A DNA stretch of 64,000 bases from Labyrinthula sp. Ha (Eukaryota > Sar > Bigyra > Labyrinthulida > Labyrinthulaceae): the NCBI GenBank assembly GCA_015227615.1, contig JAALGZ010000014.1, forward strand, positions 1,116,001-1,180,000, given 5' to 3'. Below, in pieces: positions 35,654-45,800 of the stretch. The position numbers and the translations under genes are program-made. The notes under the pieces were generated by a model. That model was not told where the DNA came from. It saw only the letters and a program-made list of their open reading frames with translations, and ran no database searches. The stretch's first letter is position 1. Each line of letters begins with the position of its first letter.

Positions 35654-36449
35654 TGGTGGTAACAAGGAGTAACAGGAAGAGAAGTCTAAAACAAACGAGT
35701 GCTATAAATCCTAATTAAGTTAATTTCTAGGCATTTCAGAAGATATAAAATCCAAGAAAAGACGCGCTTCTAGGGTAGCTTCGTCCCTAGAGAAACCAAA
35801 GCAAAATGCACTTCCAAAAACCAAAGCAACAAAAGCACCGAAAAGTGTCATTAATATACAGGATATTCCTGTTGATGAGCCGCCACTTAGATTAAACCTT
35901 ATCAAACCAAAGAAGATAGCGAGTCAATTGAAAAGAAACAGAACCCAGGAGCAGTTGATGAGTGCGCTTCAAATTCTTACCCCCAAGAGAAGAGAAAGAT
36001 CTTGCAAGAAAAAAGAAAAATCCATTCTTCCTAATATCCAAAAATCGACTCCTGTAAAGCCAAAAGTTCGTATTATCAAACCTTCTCGAGAGATAGTTAG
36101 TGATCCACTTTCTGTACAGAAACATAACATGATCTGGAACTTTCTTCTTTTTGGGTTCTTTTTTGTGCTGTTTATTCTTTTTAATAGAATACGGAACTTT
36201 GACACTGAAATAAATGATATGAATGAAAGTGTTTTTGAGTGTTCTGATAGAGTTGTTTATGAAGAATGTGATATGGAACCAGTGGAACATCTGATGAAAC
36301 AAATTGAGACTGAAGTTGCCAAGACAAAAACACTTCAGAAGGAATTAGAAGATTTTCTTAAATTGCAAAGTCTAGAACGTCAAAATACACAAAAAGAACT
36401 TCAAGACTTGGATGCTATTCTCGATGACATAATTGAAAGTATAGAGTAA
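35654..36449 (+). CDS. Single-pass membrane coiled-coil protein, unknown; 32-nt intron and apparent frameshift
   Basis: Exon 1 (35654-35699, MVVTRSNRKRSLKQT) joins exon 2 at 35732 after a 32-nt GT-AG intron. The basic reading (ISEDIKSKKRRASRVASSLE) then continues, but the frame must shift by one base near 35800-35840 to reach the long frame ending at 36449. A missing A in the run at 35817-35820 would give a continuous protein of about 254 aa; a sequencing or assembly slip is likely, a pseudogene possible. The rest has a basic region, a membrane helix (IWNFLLFGFFFVLFILF) and an acidic coiled coil (KTKTLQKELEDFLKLQSLER). A basic, TRSNRKR-type N-terminus before one helix recalls inner-nuclear-membrane proteins, but I cannot name a family. 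Confidence 0.55.
35700..35731 (+). other. Ultra-short spliceosomal intron (32 nt)
   Basis: Starts GTGCTATAAATCCTAATTAA and ends TTAATTTCTAG. CCTAATTAA is a plausible branch site. The 5' site is weaker than in the other introns. The AG nine bases further on would keep the same frame and give 41 nt. Confidence 0.5.
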
Positions 36450-39400
36450 GACTTAATGTAACAAATTAATCTTTCCCATTATAATAGATAATTAAACCTT
36501 CTTGTGTTATTGATAGAAATTAAACTTTTTTGAAGACTAATATAAAATTCAAGCTTAAAAAATGCAAATATTGCATTACCAGAGGGGTGAAACAAGTATG
36601 AAAATAACCTTTCTAATAAAATATTTTGTCTGAAATTCTTCAGGAGAACAATATTAACAAAATGTCTAAACTATGGTTCTTTTGTGCTCGACATTCTACC
36701 ATCAATTAATAGTAGTAACCTTGCTGTGAATCAGTCAATCCCCCTCATCAGCAAGTTCCTGCGAAAAGAATGTTTCATCAAGATGAGCAGAGTCTCTGAT
36801 TACTGTATTCACTGGTCTTAGTTTAGATGTATTATCACTGAAAATCAAGTTTGCGAAAATATTTAAACAAGGCTCAAAAAAAAGTAGAATGCTCCAAAAT
36901 TGAACAAGTACATCTAGAAAAGTAAACCTTTGAACTTACCAGGATCAAAAGTCCTTAACAAAAAAATAAGTGTATAAAATACTACAGTTTATAAACACCA
37001 TCACATCGATTTTATCTACTCAATATCTCCAAAACGTTATCATCCCTCCAATTTCTATATTTCTATGAAAACTCCCTTTCATCCCCTTATCAGTGGAATA
37101 AATGAATTATCTTTTTATCAAAAATGCGAATTGCACTATCAGTGGGATCTGAAGCATCCTCTTATTATTACTTAACTGTCCTAGTTAGTTTCTGACAGAT
37201 CCATGAATGAAAACTCTATCTAACTTAAGCAACATAAAAGCTAAGTACACCAAAATGGGAATCTTGCAAAGACAATACCTTTCGATATATATGAACTTCT
37301 GCTGAAACTGCACCTTATTTCTCACCTTGTTTTTTGTTTCAAAACAATATGGTTTAGATTTACCACACTAGTATAAAGTTCAAAGAAATCTTTCCGCAAG
37401 TCAATACAATTTTAATAATACATCTTTTTTGCCACTTATGTAGAGAATACACCTTTTACTCCCACTTAAGTAAAATCTTTAAATGAATCTTTGGCAAGAA
37501 GTTTATTATCCTATTCAACTATTGCGTTATTTTTGGTTAATAATTTCAGGTTCTACAGCTTTCTATTTGCTGCACATGAGTTTGTAGAATACTAGGTAGA
37601 ATCTCTGTTGTCTAATAGTAGTAGATGAAAGCCAAGGTAATATGGCATGAGCCGATCGTATTTATAGGATAAAGAGGAAAGAATATCACCAGGTTTAGCT
37701 TTGCTTTCATGGTAAGACGCGTGTTCTCTCATTTCATGCAAAATATCTTGTGCAAAAGAACTTAATCTAAGCTTCAATGCTGAATGGCATTTGTGTTCAG
37801 GTGCATCAGAACAAAAATGCCTTTACTTTTGGTTCGCAGCAAGCTGAAGAGCTATATAAGACATAAAAGTTCAATATACGTTGAATAATGTGTTATTTAA
37901 ATCTGGTTTTTATTCTGAGATGATTAGGAAAGACAATATCAAATAATATGCGGGATCTTTACTTTACAATTTGTCATATTTCTTGGTAATAAGAAAAATT
38001 TCTAAGTAGTTCATTTTGAGCTTTTTGTATGAAAATCTAGGTATGAAATACTTTATCTATCCTAGGTAAACAAAATAAATGTTTTCCTTACGGAAACTTA
38101 GTGTAACTGAAAATGGAGTGAATTGTTTTCTTGGCACCGTCTTTCATAAAATTGGGCACAATTTTTAGAACAGGACTGAAAAAAAAGGTCTCAATCTGGT
38201 GTATCTTACCTTTTTTTCTGTTTGGGCAAGAAATGAAAACTAGACTTTTTATCTCTTATGAATTCTTACATAAATGTTCTGGGCATAATTAGAAAATTTG
38301 TATAGTTGAAAATGCTTCATTGGAAAAAGTAAACTTAAACTATGAAGCCTATAATCTACATTGAGTACATACACAAGTTCACATGTATATATTCAATAAA
38401 TCAAACTTTTTCAACACTGCTCTTACCCAAAATATACAAAATAGTTGAACATCTATTCCCATTAAAGTTCTCGTTTTCATCAAGATATTATTAAATGTTG
38501 AATATTTGTTATTTTGATAGGGAATACTATTATCACAAAAAGAAGTTATAAATGACATTAATGCTTGATGAAATGAAGCATATAATTAGTATACTGCTCA
38601 CAGCACAAGACTTAAGAAAAATTATGGTTTTCAGCTAAGTAACACATAAGAAGAAAAGGCTCACAAAAAGACTGTGAATTAGCTCTTCATGCTTAGAAAT
38701 AACTAAGTTTAATAAGACTGCACTAAAAGGTATATAACAGTATACCATAATAAGGAAAACGTTATAAAGAAAAAATTAAGGCTGAAACGTCTTGGCTAAA
38801 ACTGAGTGATTAATACCTCTTTAATTTTTTTGTGAAAAAATACTGCTCAAAGCTAGAGGCTATAATGTTTATTTAGGCCCATGAAAGACATTTTCTCGTT
38901 AACTAGGTTGATCGCAACTTCTTAAGAGTTCTCTTATTGACGACATATGTCGATCTATTCTGAGGCTTTATCAAGATATTGCTTTATAAGTTATTTGAAG
39001 CTATCCCTAGACTTACATTTGATCCTATCTATTCTTAAAAGAGGGTCCTATTTCAGTTCATTAACAACTGCCTATCCGTTGCTTTGAATATACCCTGAGA
39101 TATAAAGATATCTTTGGTTTTTGTGTATATTTTTTTTACTATCCAGATACAGTGTATCCAACATTATGACAGGGTACCTAGAGAAATGTAAATAAATTAT
39201 ATTTGGTCTCAAGAATTTTCTATCTTGGTTAAAACCTAAGTAAGGTATTCCTAGAAAAATGTCGTTTAAATTTTACAGAAGTTGGATCCCTTGTTTAAAT
39301 GAGTAGATTAAGTGGGAATACCGATTCAATATGAAAACTAAAGCTCTATATCAGCTAGAAAGAAACTAATATAAAATAGGATAAGGGGCAAAGGAACAGG

Positions 39401-39616
39401 TTCTCTGGCGGTTCTTAACTCTTTCTTTTAAAGGTAAGCTATACTTATAAAAAGTGTTGAATTCACCAACTGCTGAAAACCTATTGAGTAGTCATACTAT
39501 AAAAAAAGTAACTATTTATTTAAAGCAGCTAAAGAAGAAAAACTTATTTAGAATTAACAGGTCACTTATAAGTCTTAAAGTCAGTTAAATAAAGCTAATT
39601 AAAAATACTAATAATG
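36450..39616. other. Intergenic region without recognised genes
   Basis: About 3.2 kb of AT-rich sequence. Only short open frames with no domain. No RNA gene or repeat I can support. Confidence 0.55.
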
Positions 39617-40513
39617 CTATAACATATTTGATATAGCACTATAAATACTTAGCTCGTCATCATCCTTCTTTGTTATACAAGGTCCTGCTGACTTTAACGA
39701 ATCATGGGGCTCACTCCCAGAGTCTCTTCTTTCTTTCTTTTGCCATTCTGGGGAAGGTGTAAACATCTCATCATCCTCAATGAAACTTTTAAATTTTTCT
39801 AAAGCCTCTTTCATTTCTTCGTTGTTTTCCAAGTCAAAATCTTTCTCCTCTCCCTCTTCACTCTCTTCTATATCCAACTCTCCTAATACCCTGTCTTGTT
39901 CAAATTCTGTTTTTCCTCGTCGTGACTTTGTTTTAAATATTCTTCTTGTTTCACCTCTTTGGATATTCTTTTTATTAAAGTCTACTGTCAATTCATCATA
40001 CACTTTATCTTTTCTTGGTTCTGGTATCAAATCCAATCCTTCATGAGTTACAGTTCGCATATTTACCAAATTTTCAACTGGTGGGTTACTATTAGCTGAT
40101 GTTGATAGAACCATACTTTTTGTTCCTGCTAAACTCTTAGGACTTAAATTTCTCGGTGGAAGAATAGGTGGACTTGACGTGCTCGTTGGACTCAGGAGTA
40201 AAGACCTAGGAGCTCTCTCATGTTTACTGCGCTGAACAGATCGAGCAGCCTTTGTCACCTGTTTTGTTTTCGACATGGAATCGTGTTTATATGAATAAAA
40301 TCCAGCTGCATTTCTCTTTCTTAGGTTATTTGGGTTTCTACTTCTTTGTATGCAGTACAAGAAAATGCAAGTAAGGCAAAGAAGAGTAAACAGCATACTA
40401 GAAAGGAGAATGAACTCCGTGGGAGATGCGCCAAAAGGTATATCGAAGGGGAAGGGGGTTACTTCCTCATCAGGTTGAATAGTGTCTGGGTTTGAGTCAC
40501 TCATGTCTTTCAA
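39617..40513 (-). CDS. Single-pass membrane protein with long charged cytosolic tail
   Basis: 298 aa; a second ATG three codons in (MSDSNPD) is an equally good start. A 30-residue acidic/proline N-terminus precedes one membrane helix (about residues 34-53, LSSMLFTLLCLTCIFLYC). Then come basic residues and a long disordered tail with a Ser/Pro-rich stretch (SLLLSPTSTSSPPILPPRN) and a strongly acidic one (ELDIEESEEGEEKDFDLE). No known domain. Same overall layout as the 27992-28786 gene, but no clear identity. It diverges from the coiled-coil gene at 41113 with 599 bp between. Confidence 0.65.
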   Translation of the reverse strand: MKDMSDSNPDTIQPDEEVTPFPFDIPFGASPTEFILLSSMLFTLLCLTCIFLYCIQRSRNPNNLRKRNAAGFYSYKHDSMSKTKQVTKAARSVQRSKHERAPRSLLLSPTSTSSPPILPPRNLSPKSLAGTKSMVLSTSANSNPPVENLVNMRTVTHEGLDLIPEPRKDKVYDELTVDFNKKNIQRGETRRIFKTKSRRGKTEFEQDRVLGELDIEESEEGEEKDFDLENNEEMKEALEKFKSFIEDDEMFTPSPEWQKKERRDSGSEPHDSLKSAGPCITKKDDDELSIYSAISNML

Positions 40514-41112
40514 TATTGTTTACAGTGTTTATGTTTGGTTATGGTTTTCAGTTGATCGACCAAACTCTCTTTACAGGCTGTGTACACAACTTGATAAGTA
40601 TTTAACAAATGTAAATCAACTTTATTTTGATAAGAAAAGTTTTGCAGTTGGACAACTGTTGCTGAAGTTTATCTGCTTTCTTTGTCAGATGGATCAAATC
40701 TCTAATTTCACTGTATTTATAACTTCGTTTCTTTTTCTTTATCTTGATTTCCCACTATTCGTCGAACAGAACTTAGATATGGTCAATCTACTTCTAATTT
40801 CAGAAGAGTAATATTGATTCAGCTCTTCCAAAACACAAATTCGGCACAGTTTTAATATAGGAAGTTACTGCAGTGAAAACATCGGGTTTTGGGAATCGTA
40901 ATATACCAATACCAGTAGAACATGTTAACACAATAGTTAACTATATCATTTATTTTGAAGTACATTTAATATGGAAATGGGCACAGTTAACTTAATAGTA
41001 AACTCGCACCGGAGACTATGAGGAGAATAATCTTGGAGTGTGTTATTGTTATTGACCCTATTTATTAAGGTAATAAACATGTGTTTAGCCGTTGAATCAA
41101 GGATTTTTGGAT
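40514..41112. promoter_or_regulatory. Divergent intergenic region, 599 bp
   Basis: Lies between the start codons of a minus-strand and a plus-strand gene, so it should hold both promoters. ATTGACCCTATTT about 55 bp before the plus-strand ATG loosely resembles the GCCCAAAA motif. A 109-codon open frame here has no support and overlaps the start of the minus-strand gene. Confidence 0.4.
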
Positions 41113-43002
41113 ATGGCAGAATATTTATCAACTTATAATTCGGAAGCTCATCTTCAAAAACTGGTGAATGAAGTAACTGAGCTGGCTCCTGTTATTTTAA
41201 GGAAAAATAATTTTTGGCAGAAAAATAGGAGGACAAGAGAATTTCTGCAAGATACGGTATCTTCTAGACTCAAAGTTCGTTTGAATAAAATTAACAAACT
41301 AAGATATGGCAAGGCACATACAATTCATAAAGAAAACTTTTCTGATTTGAAGAACTTGGAACAACAAAAAAAAATACCTTCTCTAAGTAATAGATATAAG
41401 CGAAGTCTTCAGGACAAAGAAAACTTGCTATACTTAGTTCAAAGGATTGAAGCCTTGGAAAATGTTCTAGAAGAAAAGGAAAGGAAAGCCAAAGCATCAA
41501 GAAGTAGCCAAGGAACTCAGTGTTCTATAAGAGCAGAGCAAAAAGATTATCATTTATTGGTAGACTTTCCAGAATCTGAAACAATAATTCAGCCAAGTTC
41601 TCTTCTTCAACTTGCTTCGTTTGCTCAGGAATTAGAACAGAAATTTTTAGTCTATAAAATAAATCAACTATCAAATTCAGAAAAGCAAAGAGTCAGAAAT
41701 AAAGTTATTCATCAAACTTTCTCTAGTTTAAAAAATCTAGTTGACTCACTTTCAACGCACCTGAGAGAGGAAACAAGAACCTGTAACACCAAAGACACAT
41801 TAGAAGAGTTTCAAAAATCACTAATGAAAAGGAAAGCCGCTAGCAGGAAATTGAATAGGTATTTTAAACAGCAGCTGAAAAGAAGAGGGATTTACAGTGT
41901 TCATATGGAAACAACTGAAGTGTTTGGTGTTGTCAAAGACATTGTTAGAACTGAAAAGCTTGGAGGATTTGCAGAAGTAAAACAGAAAATGGATGAAGAT
42001 TTTGTAATGAAAACTGAAGTTGTTGTGAAAGATTTGTTCCTGTTGAAATGTTTCAAGAACTTTCAAGGACAAGTCAAAGAGAATAAGCAGCTCAAGGAAG
42101 AGGTCATAAGGAAAATGAAGTTGCACTCTAGAGGAAGAAGATCTGTGCCTTTTAGAATGTGGATTGCATATGTGAAAGATAAGGTGGATGAACGTAAGAC
42201 TAATGAAGTTTTGCTTAATGCATATCAGAGAAGAGTAGTTAGGTTAAGAAAGCTTAGGGTGTTTTTATATTGGCAGCATAAGACAAGGTTCATAAGAATA
42301 CAAGGTTCTCTTCCAAGGTTGAGTTTGCTGAACTTGATTGAGAAGCAGGAGAAAGCTTTGTTGAGTTTAGAAAATAATAATGAAACTACAGAAGATCAGA
42401 TTAAACTACTTGAAAGTGATCTTGAAGCAACAAAGGAGGTATGTTGTAGGTTGAGAAAGAATTTAGTTCAGGCCATTATTGCTGTGAGTGAGCTAGAAGT
42501 AGAGAAAGACCTCATGAAGAGTAACTTTGTATCTATGCAATGTATGTTTGAGAGTGTTAGATTGGCTCATCCTTCGAGTATAGAAAAGATTGAAGCTGAA
42601 GTTATGCATGAAATGTCTGAAGCAGAACGGAAGCAATACCAAGCACTCCAGGAAACTATGAGGAATCTTAAAGCTACTGTTGGATTAAATTCGAAGAGGA
42701 ATGAAGCAATAAAAACACATATAGAGGTTGAAATAAGAAATGTTGCTGTCAATACAGACCCACTGGATGCGAATAAGCCAGTTGTGCCCCAACACGTGAA
42801 GAAAATAATACAACTCTTAAGAGACCAGGATGAGCGTAAGTTGGAGATGGTTTTAGATCTGGTTCAAAATCTTGCCAAAACTGATTTTAAGTTTCACCAA
42901 CCGTTAGATACTGCTGTATTCTCTGCTAAGAGACCTACATTGACGTGGGATGCAGTATCTCGATTCATACACGAAAAGTATAAGCTTGGTAAACTCTCAT
43001 AG
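41113..43002 (+). CDS. Large coiled-coil protein, possibly cytoskeletal
   Basis: 629 aa from the first in-frame ATG (MAEYLSTYN); a stop lies just upstream. Almost entirely helical and charged. Coiled-coil segments lie around residues 95-130 (NLLYLVQRIEALENVLEEKE) and 405-530 (LIEKQEKALLSLENNNETTE). The centre has three short F/W segments (LLKCFKNFQGQ, VPFRMWIAYVKDK, KLRVFLYWQHKTR) resembling degenerate Sfi1-type repeats, which bind centrin at centrosomes or basal bodies; this resemblance is tentative. The C-terminus (PTLTWDAVSRFIHEKYKLG) looks like a small folded cap. No introns. Convergent with MAF1, 59 bp between stops. Confidence 0.7.
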   Translation: MAEYLSTYNSEAHLQKLVNEVTELAPVILRKNNFWQKNRRTREFLQDTVSSRLKVRLNKINKLRYGKAHTIHKENFSDLKNLEQQKKIPSLSNRYKRSLQDKENLLYLVQRIEALENVLEEKERKAKASRSSQGTQCSIRAEQKDYHLLVDFPESETIIQPSSLLQLASFAQELEQKFLVYKINQLSNSEKQRVRNKVIHQTFSSLKNLVDSLSTHLREETRTCNTKDTLEEFQKSLMKRKAASRKLNRYFKQQLKRRGIYSVHMETTEVFGVVKDIVRTEKLGGFAEVKQKMDEDFVMKTEVVVKDLFLLKCFKNFQGQVKENKQLKEEVIRKMKLHSRGRRSVPFRMWIAYVKDKVDERKTNEVLLNAYQRRVVRLRKLRVFLYWQHKTRFIRIQGSLPRLSLLNLIEKQEKALLSLENNNETTEDQIKLLESDLEATKEVCCRLRKNLVQAIIAVSELEVEKDLMKSNFVSMQCMFESVRLAHPSSIEKIEAEVMHEMSEAERKQYQALQETMRNLKATVGLNSKRNEAIKTHIEVEIRNVAVNTDPLDANKPVVPQHVKKIIQLLRDQDERKLEMVLDLVQNLAKTDFKFHQPLDTAVFSAKRPTLTWDAVSRFIHEKYKLGKLS

Positions 43003-43061
43003 ATCTTTTTACAATACGATAAACTACACCCAACAATAACCATAATACATTTTTGTATACA

Positions 43062-43853
43062 TTAAACTAATATCTCGCTCATGTTAAATTCAAAGAGGTC
43101 TTCTTCTACTTCTGAGCCTGCATCTTCTGATGACCAGTCTTGAACCTCAAGTATTCTCAAGAGATCACTATCCACCTGATTTAAGGTCACAGAGAGCTTT
43201 TTCTGTCTAAGAGACGCTGCCAAGAAAACTATTCTTCCTAATTTTGCGTTTAAAAACATAAAGTTGAAACTCCATAGACAACCAAGACTTGACAAGGGAT
43301 CTGCATCTACTTCACCTTCCTCATCTGAGACATAACTAAATACATCTATATGCTTTTCACCCTTTACCTGTCCATTTTCTTCTTTCACTTCCAAAAATTC
43401 ATCATCAGCAAGAAGAATTCTTTCAATTTCTTTCCATAAAGTTTCGGTCCAACACTTAGATGAACCTGAACGAATATCTCCTAGTTGGGAGAATTGATGT
43501 TTTACTTCTTCCATAGTTGCTTCATAACCTCTGTGTACAAACTGAGTAGACTTGACAGAAGTGAAATCATAATCAGAATAACTTGAGTTTAACATAGTTT
43601 TGAATATTTTATCACTTCTAACTTCATATTGAGTAGGTGTCTTTTCAACCTTTACTCTTTTCTTCTCATGTTCTTCTTTCACTTCCTTTTTCAACTTTTC
43701 CCGACGTAGATAAAAAAAATCTACTTTTGAAAAATCAAATGCTTCAAGTTTAACACGAAGTTGTCTATCAGGAAACCTTAAATTACTTGCTCGGAGTTCT
43801 CTTTCAACTTGAGCTAATTGTTCATCGTCTACAAAATCAAACTTAGACGACAT
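43062..43853 (-). CDS. MAF1: MAF1, repressor of RNA polymerase III
   Basis: 263 aa. Maf1 binds RNA polymerase III and blocks its recruitment, lowering tRNA and 5S transcription when TOR signalling falls. The conserved boxes are clear: N-terminal LRVKLEAFDFSK region; KTMLNSSYSDYDFTSVKSTQ (about residues 85-104), the counterpart of human LNESFRPDYDFSTARS; and DVFSYVSDEEGEVDADP followed by GCLWSFNFMFLNAKLGRIVF, the counterpart of DIYSYNPDLDSDPF...SLWSFNYFFYNKRLKRIVF. The linker after the first box is Lys/Glu-rich, as usual for the variable hinge, where TOR/PKA phosphorylation occurs in other organisms. The C-terminal acidic tail is typical. Single exon. Confidence 0.88.
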   Translation of the reverse strand: MSSKFDFVDDEQLAQVERELRASNLRFPDRQLRVKLEAFDFSKVDFFYLRREKLKKEVKEEHEKKRVKVEKTPTQYEVRSDKIFKTMLNSSYSDYDFTSVKSTQFVHRGYEATMEEVKHQFSQLGDIRSGSSKCWTETLWKEIERILLADDEFLEVKEENGQVKGEKHIDVFSYVSDEEGEVDADPLSSLGCLWSFNFMFLNAKLGRIVFLAASLRQKKLSVTLNQVDSDLLRILEVQDWSSEDAGSEVEEDLFEFNMSEILV

Positions 43854-44599
43854 TGATGGAATTATGGGGGAGTAAGACGTGCCAGGAAAAATTTCTCAGA
43901 GTTGATTTGTTGTATCTTATATTAAACTGCGTGGCTAAAATCACCTGAACCTCTATTGACATTATATTCCTCGCGGAACCTCTTTTAGTTTTGAACTGTT
44001 TGCTCAGTGTATTACTTTCTTCGTATATCTTTTGTTGATCAAATACAAAAGATATATATATTTCAATTACTTTAGGTTAAGGGGATGTACTTTTAATGAA
44101 TTATTGAATGTTATAGGCTGGTTTACGTACTACGGAAAACTTTAGGACTTATGTTTCTTCTTTCCTTAATTTCGTTGCGAATTTTTAACGATAAACGAAT
44201 CTAACAATCCCAGATAATTTTGGGAAATTCGCATCATATCGACATAATTCATGTATACGCAACCAAAACGAGTGTTTAACGAAAACCGTGTGCAAGTTAC
44301 TAGTTAAAGCAGGACATATAGTATAAAGCTAAGATAAATAGTTGTATCATATTTTATATTCCCACATCCTGTATAATGGATATTATCCTCGAATTTTATT
44401 GTAAGAAATTCATTGGATTTTACCGATCACTGATCCTGTAAGAACCCGATTTCGTTCCCCTTCCTGGAAAAACTCCAATTAAATTAATCAGATACCATAA
44501 TTCACCCAAAAACTAATTGAAAATAGATAATTTTGTCCGAAATAGATCCTTAAATTTTTTGCAAGTCGATCATGAACTCGAACCGTATCAAGAACGAAC
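43854..44599. other. Intergenic region upstream of MAF1
   Basis: No gene, RNA or repeat recognised. AT-rich with no copy of the GCCCAAAA motif near the MAF1 start. Confidence 0.5.
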
Positions 44600-45800
44600 G
44601 GAAATTAAAAACAAGAGAGGCAACAGAAGAATAAAAAAATGCCTGTTGTCACGAAATAGTTCAAGAAAAATGATAAAAAGGATGCAAAAGTGATTAAAGC
44701 AAGAATAAATTAAGACAACGAAAAAGATGTGAAGTATACAAAAAGTTTGAATGAGGAAATGGAGGAGGGTATTACTGCCAAGAAGTTCCTCAATTGATAT
44801 TTGGAAGAATGGACTGCTTGCAAAGAGTTAATACATAAAAATGCGGAAAAGAAGTAGAACCACGACATTTTTCAGCCTCTCTTTCCATTTGAAACGAGAA
44901 AGATGTGCATAAACCTCATTGTGGTGCAAGAACAGCGTGCTAAAAAACTATACGAAAGAAACTCGATCGATTTAAGAGCCTTATTTGGGACAAGTGTAAC
45001 CGGTTGGCTTGAAAGTGAAGGAAAAAAATAGCAAAAAGTAAAGTTTGATAGAAAGCATGAAAAAGTGGTTCAATCTGTTGAGAGTAAATACTGCTGCAGA
45101 TGGGACAAAATTCTATGCAGAAGATCCCTACGACCAAAGTTTTTTAATAGATACATAGCAAGACTAGGTAACCTCAGGAACGAAGGATATCCATATCTTT
45201 ATCCAAGGCATGCTGAACGTTTCAAGAAGTTTGTTGAGCAAATAAGAGGAAAAACCTGGTTTCAAAATCTAGCAAAAAAATCGGTGCTTTTAACGATCAA
45301 GATGAATACAAACACCACAGCTTCAGGTGCCCAGCTGCTACAACATTAAATGCTAATGGTGCTACAAATAATCAAACAAAGGAGGTAGGTGGTTGGGGTT
45401 CAAGAGTAGTAGCACATCAATATGTTCAGCAATCACATCATGAAAAACATGTGAGAGTGAAAATGCTCAACAAATTAGATCCATCGCCCTATCAAAGAGA
45501 AGAAAAACAAGTTAATAGCCACAACACAGAGAGGAGAGGTATTATCAAGAATGTGATCAAATGTCCAACCAGTGAAGCTGGATTTTGAAAATGAAGAAAT
45601 TGTAACTTTGATAATTCAAAATCATTTTGAAGGAAATGAAGCAAGAGAAATAATGTAGAGAGAACAAAGGAATACAACAATAAATAGTCCAGGAGGAAGT
45701 TCAACGAAAAGCATGGAATAACAACATACGAATATTTAATATCCAAATAATAATTCTTTATGAATAAGCCAAGAGTTCTACACAACTTCCTAGCTTTTGT
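44600..45800 (+). mobile_element. Decayed tyrosine-recombinase mobile element (Crypton-like; DIRS-type not excluded)
   Basis: The plus strand carries a long coding-like, purine-rich stretch that is clearly broken: several stops and at least two frame changes. The catalytic end of a tyrosine recombinase is visible: HSFR (45316-45327), then Trp in GGWGS (45394-45396) and Tyr in HQYV (45421-45423). HxxR-to-Trp spacing is 23 residues and Trp-to-Tyr spacing is 9, as in Cre and XerD. The words around it (AATTLNANGA, GGW-S-VVA-QYV-QS) resemble Crypton recombinases. No reverse transcriptase or terminal repeats were seen nearby, which favours Crypton over DIRS. Limits are approximate. The degree of decay suggests an old insertion. 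Confidence 0.65.

Noticed and set aside
35845-35879. A 35-nt GT-AG stretch that would connect the two frames of the membrane coiled-coil gene
   Set aside because: Its 3' end (GTTGATGAG) lacks the U-rich tract seen in all other introns here, and it would remove coding-like sequence. A base slip in an A run is simpler.
40482-40811. Plus-strand open frame of 109 codons
   Set aside because: Overlaps the start of the minus-strand membrane-protein gene and fills its promoter; rich in Phe, Leu and Tyr as expected of AT-rich noise.
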